A stretch of 64,000 nt of DNA. It comes from Boletus sp. NGJ. Taxonomy: Eukaryota > Basidiomycota > Agaricomycetes > Boletales > Boletaceae. The notes below the pieces were generated by a model. It was not told the DNA's origin and did no database searches. It saw nothing but the letters and a program-made list of their open reading frames with translations. A program made the translations under genes and the position numbers. This document shows, one piece after another, positions 58,791-64,000 of this stretch (the first letter of the stretch is position 1; every line of letters begins with the position of its first letter). Location: assembly GCA_019096195.1 (NCBI GenBank), contig JAGTXK010000134.1, positions 372,001-436,000 on the forward strand, written 5' to 3'.

Positions 58791-60849
58791 AAGAATAGGT
58801 AGGCAGTCAAAGTTGGACGTAGATTTGTTGCCTTGGTCTGTGCTTGGTTAGTCATATTTGCCCAACTCGGCCAAGATATCGCCAGGTAAAGCTTGAATTA
58901 CAAATTACAACCTTTAACTATGGACAAGGAGTCTGGATCACAGGCCAAGCATGCATCATCAACGCTTCTGAAACAGTTTCCGCAACTGAACCATATCTAC
59001 CCAAGACTCTGTCATTGTCACCTCTGTCTTTGCAAGCTTGGCGATATTTTGCTGAAGCTCAGCCAAAATCCCAGTTACCAGGGCATCCAGCCAAGCATTG
59101 TGAGCATTGTCCAATGGAGACTCATCCATTGGCCAATAGTCCTTGTCATGAATTAGCTGACAACCAAGACCCAAGCAATCCATATATCTGGAAGAAGATT
59201 TCCACCCTTGCAAAGGAATCAGAAATGAAGAATTGAGATGCCTTGAGGTGATAGTCCAGAATGTTGGCCACCCACCATGGATGCTCGAATCCAAAGGTGG
59301 GAGCACCCACACTTGGCTGCCAACCTGGCAAGAGCTCTGGGGTTCACTTCATGCCATTGAGGTTAATTTCGGAGGTGGCACAAATGATGTCCTGTTGGAG
59401 ATCCTCTGGACTGGTGCTGACTTTGATGAATTGGGCACAGGATGGGGTCGGCGGAGGTATGGTGTGCATGGGCGCATATAGGCCTAAGTAAAAGGCCAAG
59501 ATGTTCTGCAAATCAATAATGTCAAAGGGCCAATCTGCGATGTGAAATGGGGAAAACATACCAATTCCATGATCATGTTATCATGCCAAGTTGCTGGCCA
59601 CTGCTTGGCAGGAAGTCATGCAAGATGTGCCACAGCCACTTCAATCCAGCACTTCTGATACCACAGCATCATGTGGAGAGTGGTGACAGGTGTATTGTCA
59701 GAAAATGTTTCCATGGCAGGATGATGAGAAATGGGGAATATTATGAAATGGAGGGTGTGGAGAGACTGTGGTTATATATTCTGCCCATGCAGACCTCAGA
59801 ATATCCCAGATTCATCAACAATGTGTGACAGTTTCAGACAGACTGTGTATTTTTGTTATGATATGACATCTACTTATAAAAAGAGGCTACCATCCAACGT
59901 CTCCATAGAGTGTGTCTCTCGGCAGCTTTTCCACTCCACCCAACACTGCTCCCAAAGTCGAGCATAGATGGCCTGCTGGCGGACAGCATAGCATGTTTTT
60001 CCTTGGCCGTCATTCTGTCAACTGTATGCTGCATGCCCTTTCCATTCCCTTGATTTGTGGTTGAAGTAACCAATGGTCCGTTCAAACTCGGCCATCAGTA
60101 GCTCTGCCTCCTCTCCCTACCGATCCATTGTGGCTTTTGCATGCAACCAATGTACCCAGTAGACTGTAGATATATATAATGTCAGCAGAAAGGTCTCATG
60201 AGAATGTGGAACTTACATTCGGACATCCAGTCGTTCATCTTGGTGTCCCCTAGTATATCCATCGACCAGAACCAGGCCATGTTGTTGGTGCAATGATTGC
60301 AGGAGTTGGGCTTGGTGACCACAGTGCTAACCTTAAGATCCTTGTCCTTCAACACCTGATATCTGGCCAACATGTCATCCTCAGCTGAAAGATTTATCAT
60401 GGCAGATTGGCATTTCTGATATATGGCAACTTGCTGAGCAAGTAAGGCATCCACGGTGTTCATCTTTCCCCAAGCCCTGGTTGTCTTCACATGGCTTGAA
60501 GCATGCCGAACATCAGTGTGGAACAACACTGCCTTGTTTGCTAACATGAGCCAGATTTCATGTAAGGCATCATTTGCTTGGCCTGCACGAAGTTTGAGCT
60601 CCTGTTTAATCAAGTGGTGAGCACCGATCTCCATGCACTTGTCATGACCCAGGTTAGATGGCAATGGCAGCTTTGCCTGATCAGGTCATTTAGCTCCGAG
60701 ATCATTGACCATATCTTCACCTCCAATATTACTGTCTCTGTCAGATATGTCTGATTCCAAATCGTCATCATCCTCCAACCGAAGGAATGTGAAAGGAACT
60801 TGCAATGAATGAAGGAAAGAACCTAAACCCAATATCTGAAGCATTGCTA

Positions 60850-61857
60850 ACTAAAGCAATATGCGACAGAGAGAAAGGCAATTTCAAGGCTAAGCGAGAC
60901 ATGGTACTCTACTGGCTACTTATATACTACCGATAGTGGCGCACGGACCATGCTATGCTATGACGTCGCGAGTACTGGGTATGACATCACAGGAATGAGG
61001 AAATGTTAGTGTCCAATAGCGAAAAGGGAGAAATGATGGAATGAGATGCATATGGTATGCGCATGTAAGTGAAATGTAGTCCGGAGTGCTCTAGGTGTGG
61101 CTACGTGTGATATATCTAAAGGGGAACTAATAGATAGGAATGGAGATGAGAGGCAAAAGGAGGAAATGAAAGGATGATGTGTAAGGCATCGTATGGGGTG
61201 ATCGTTGGATCTGGTATTGAGACGAGATCGTATCGGGTGATAGATCGGGTCTTGTCTATGTCTAGGGGCTAATCTAGCATGGGCTTGATTAGTACTTGGT
61301 AACGGTATTGTGGGATAGTGTTGGGCGTGACCTATGGCGTGAGCCAGGGGTTGGGGATCGAGCGGGGGATTCGGGGATCTGGAGGCAAGCTCCTGATTAG
61401 TACTTGTGTAGTGTACCGAGTGCTGTGTCAGGTACGGTCTACGGGTGATGTGCGTGTAATGCGTGTATATGTGACAAAGGGGTTGTTGTCATTGTACAGG
61501 GTGTTATGGCATGTGATGTGGCTACCGAGCACTGCTTCAGGTAGATCCACAAGGGGAGGCGTAGTTTATAGGCGTGCAGGCCTTGTGTGGATACCGAGCG
61601 CTGCTTTAGGTATGTCCATGGGGTGTGGCAGTTTAGAGGTGTGTGGGCCTATGCTTGTGGCGATGAACACCGGGGTTAGCCGTGAGGCTACTTGGTGCGG
61701 TGTATCGTATGAGGAAGGATATGATGAGTGACTACTCTAGGTGTATGCGGGGTTAGGCTAGGATGGAGGTTGGGTGAGGGTAGGCGAGTGTATCGTCTGT
61801 AGGTGGTATGAAAGTGTAGGTGGGGTTGCTAATAAATAGGTGGTATAATTGGTGATC
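60850..61857 (-). mobile_element. unclassified insertion in the KDZ gene
   Basis: About 1 kb of CpG-rich sequence interrupts the CpG-poor KDZ reading. The reverse strand has a TATATAAG core near 60,930 preceded by AGCATGGTCCGTGCGC (60,939-60,954), the same 16 bases found before the TATA core of the solo LTR at 32,646-33,128. Inside, TACCGAG...CTG...AGGTA motifs recur near 61,415, 61,515 and 61,590. Exact ends and a target duplication could not be fixed. A related LTR or LTR-derived element is likely. Confidence 0.45.
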
Positions 61858-62055
61858 ATTTCAGAATGTGGAAGCTTCAGCAAGGAAGCATGAAATTTCA
61901 GCAGCCAGCCAATCGGCTCAGCAGGCAAGGGCTAGCTGTTGAAGTTCGGTGGCCTTGGAAGCCATCTGTCTCATATCTCTGCAGAGTGATATCTGCACCT
62001 CCTCAATTTTCAAACCATTTGCAAGCCATGTTGCAGCTCCACAGTGGGCTGCCGG

Positions 62056-62688
62056 TGTTACAACTACCCTGGGTAGGGACAGGCGTTAACTTGGACGGTC
62101 GAGTAGCATCAAGCTACCAGGGTCGAGAGGGGTAGCTTCAACGAGCTACGATACGGGAGAACCCTTGGTAGGGTCGAGGCTTTGACGACGAAGGGGAGTC
62201 CTCGTCGTAGGGTCAAGGGTTCGGCGACAAAGGGTCTTCCTAGTCGCGGGGTCAAGGGTTTGACGACAAAGGGTCTTCCTAGTCGTAGTCAAGGGTTCAC
62301 TCAAAGAGTGAAGACAAGATGTAGAAGAAGCGTTCACTCGAAGTGGAACGACGACTTTTTAGAGGTCCGGAGAGGCGATGATGAAAGTTCACCAAGTAGG
62401 TGTAAATTGTGGGATCGACTACAGAGGTAGGGTTTATATACATGCTGAGGCATGGGAAAAGGATGACTAAGCCACAACACCGGAAGGATCCTATGGAGTG
62501 GGAAATAGAAGGGATCCCCCGTGTGGAGTCAGTGTAGAAGTACAAATGATGCACGAGGTGCGAAGGTCGGCCTTGACTACACGGAGTCTCACTGTGTAGT
62601 GAATGGTCCAAAGGGGATCCAAGAGGACGAGGCATGGACGAGGACGATTGAAGAGAAGGAAAAGGAGGAAAAAGTAGGAAACATAACA
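62056..62688 (-). mobile_element. solo LTR inserted in the KDZ gene
   Basis: A 633-bp LTR with forward ends TGTTACAAC and ACATAACA, flanked by the 5-bp duplication GCCGG (62,051-62,055 and 62,689-62,693). A GTATATAAACC core lies on the minus strand near 62,435. On both sides the KDZ text is continuous across the insertion point. CpG-rich and young. Confidence 0.85.
62171..62297. repeat. 39-bp tandem repeat inside the solo LTR
   Basis: Three units beginning GGGTCRAGG at 62,171, 62,210 and 62,249, plus part of a fourth, each containing GACRAAGG and CCTMGTCG words. Confidence 0.85.
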
Positions 62689-64000
62689 GCCGGTGCGTGA
62701 GTTACACTCTCAAGCATTTCCCTCTCAACGGCCTGTATGGTTGGTGCTGTACTCAGCAATGCATAAGCAACAGTCTGAGCTCTGTGGTGATATGCACCAT
62801 GTCCCAACTCACCTTTGTGTAGCTGCACCTTGAATATATCCATTGCCAACGGATCACTGATGTGTCTCTCCAAAGCCCTCTGCTCCTCAACCAGCCACTG
62901 CTGTCTTTGAATGTGGGCAACCCCCCCATTAAGGGCACGGAATGTCACCCTTGCTGATGCAAATGATTTCCACACAGCCTTGAGCTTCCTTGCCAGAGTT
63001 CTGGCTGGTATCAATGAGTACAGGCAGGATAAATGGGTAAACAACCACAGCAGAACATACACATTCTGATCATTTTGATAAAATTGGAATCATTCATTTG
63101 AAAGTCAAGAAGCTCTTGCCGATGGGGGGAGGTCATTCCTTGGGCAGACCTGGACACAATGTTCAAAGTAGACCATAAGGTCTCAATGATCTCACCATCA
63201 ACCCATCCTGCCCCAGGAATGAACAAGGGGGAGTACCGAGCAAAACATGAAGATTGATGTCCATGCACATGCCACACCCCGTGGCCAGATTTGGCAGCAG
63301 CCAAATGAACCTGTTATCACTTAGCCAAGCTTGGAGCTATGCTGGCCCAGATGAATCAACCATGGAGGAAGAAGATTCAGTTTGACAGGATTTGAGGAGC
63401 CCATCCGTCCCCTACAGTGAGTGGTCCAAGAGCAAACAAGAAGCTAGGGACCTTCCTCAGAAAACAGTGTCATTCAAGGTGGGCGCTCCAACACGCAGTA
63501 TGGCATCAAAAGTGCATTTAGGTGCTTCATTTCGCTGATTCAGTGAAAGGATTAACCACAAGAAAACCCCAAATAGAGAGTGGTGGTGACCAAAGGGGCC
63601 AAAGTGAGGTGGATGGGCGACTGAGGCCAATCAATATTCGGACCTCAGTAAATGGTAAGTGGTTAATGCCCTCAGATATCACATTGTTGATGCGGTGGAT
63701 GTGTCCTTGTAGTGGGGCGACCACCAACCAAGAATTCAAAGAATGTGTCTCACCATCTGCAAAAACCATTTCAAAGTTGGACTGCCAAGAAATGCCAAGA
63801 AGGCAGATCAGGTAACTCAGGAGAATCCTGTCAGACATATTGGGCACAGGGATGAGATACTGGTGCACAGAAGGAACATTCGTTGCTAAAACCGACTTTG
63901 AAGAGAACCACCCCAGGCAACGATGATGACCGAGGTATGTGACTTGATTTCTCTCCAGATGGACTCAGCAAATCCATCCGACAATACAGCTTTAGCACCA

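Larger units (their letters stand above)
58890..64000 (-). pseudogene. KDZ transposase, runs off the window, with two insertions
   Basis: Large minus-strand transposase of the Kyakuja-Dileera-Zisupton (KDZ) superfamily; the N terminus and any cysteine cluster lie beyond 64,000. Blocks in order: HGVWHVHGHQSSCFARY and FIPGAGWVDGEIIETLWS (63,290-63,170), the RNase H-like core with its Glu; HRQELLDFQMNDSNF; RQQWLVEEQRALERHI near 62,890; a solo LTR; ATWLANGLKIEEVQISL near 62,010; an unclassified insertion; LRLEDDDDLESDISD near 60,760; ELKLRAGQANDALHEIW and LFHTDVRHASSHVKTTRAWG (60,610-60,480); AWFWSMDI near 60,270; and the C-terminal TEVTMTESWVDMV near 59,000. Stops and frame changes occur between blocks. 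Spliceosomal introns are normal in KDZ genes and may explain some. Terminal repeats were not found. Confidence 0.85.

Overview
The window reads as a filamentous basidiomycete, most likely a mushroom-forming agaricomycete. Genes are split by 47-72 nt GT-AG introns, and the gene families seen (RTC4-like, eqolisin-like secreted protein, NRPS-like adenylating enzyme, DUF6532, KDZ and Plavaka transposases) are typical of that class. No RNA genes or CRISPR arrays were found.

Layout. 1-10,760 is a graveyard of old elements and broken genes: a Plavaka transposase relic (minus), a DUF6532-like relic (plus), a hAT N-terminal piece (plus) and a truncated DIRS-type tyrosine-recombinase retroelement (minus). 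10,758-13,062 holds an RTC4-like multi-exon gene. 14,600-20,900 is the only compact, CpG-rich, gene-like stretch: an eqolisin-family secreted protein that seems to lack its catalytic residues, a decayed NRPS-like adenylation gene, a medium-chain dehydrogenase/quinone oxidoreductase with a probable 2-nt deletion, and the housekeeping gene QCR2 (complex III core subunit 2). A protein kinase relic follows.

23,190-45,300 is AT-rich and very poor in CpG. It contains three copies of a fold-back element with satellite-like arms (two nested in one another), three copies of a TA-flanked ~384-bp MITE, one complete Tc1/mariner element with an uninterrupted transposase, several solo LTRs with clear target duplications, two decayed DUF6532 genes, a coiled-coil/TM gene relic and a Plavaka fragment. 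45,300-57,460 holds three Copia fossils; the most complete sits inside an 87-bp-period satellite array. 57,540-64,000 pairs a decayed TET/JBP-like 2-oxoglutarate/Fe(II) dioxygenase (plus) tail to tail with a large KDZ transposase (minus) that continues past the window edge and is itself interrupted by two younger insertions.

How it fits together. CpG content appears to date the elements: solo LTRs that look young are CpG-rich, while an older relative has TpG/CpA at the matching places. This suggests cytosine methylation of repeats followed by deamination. In that setting the KDZ/TET-JBP pair, a transposase next to a candidate 5-methylcytosine oxidase, is the most notable system here, although this copy is dead. 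All calls are from reading the sequence by eye; no searches or alignments were run.
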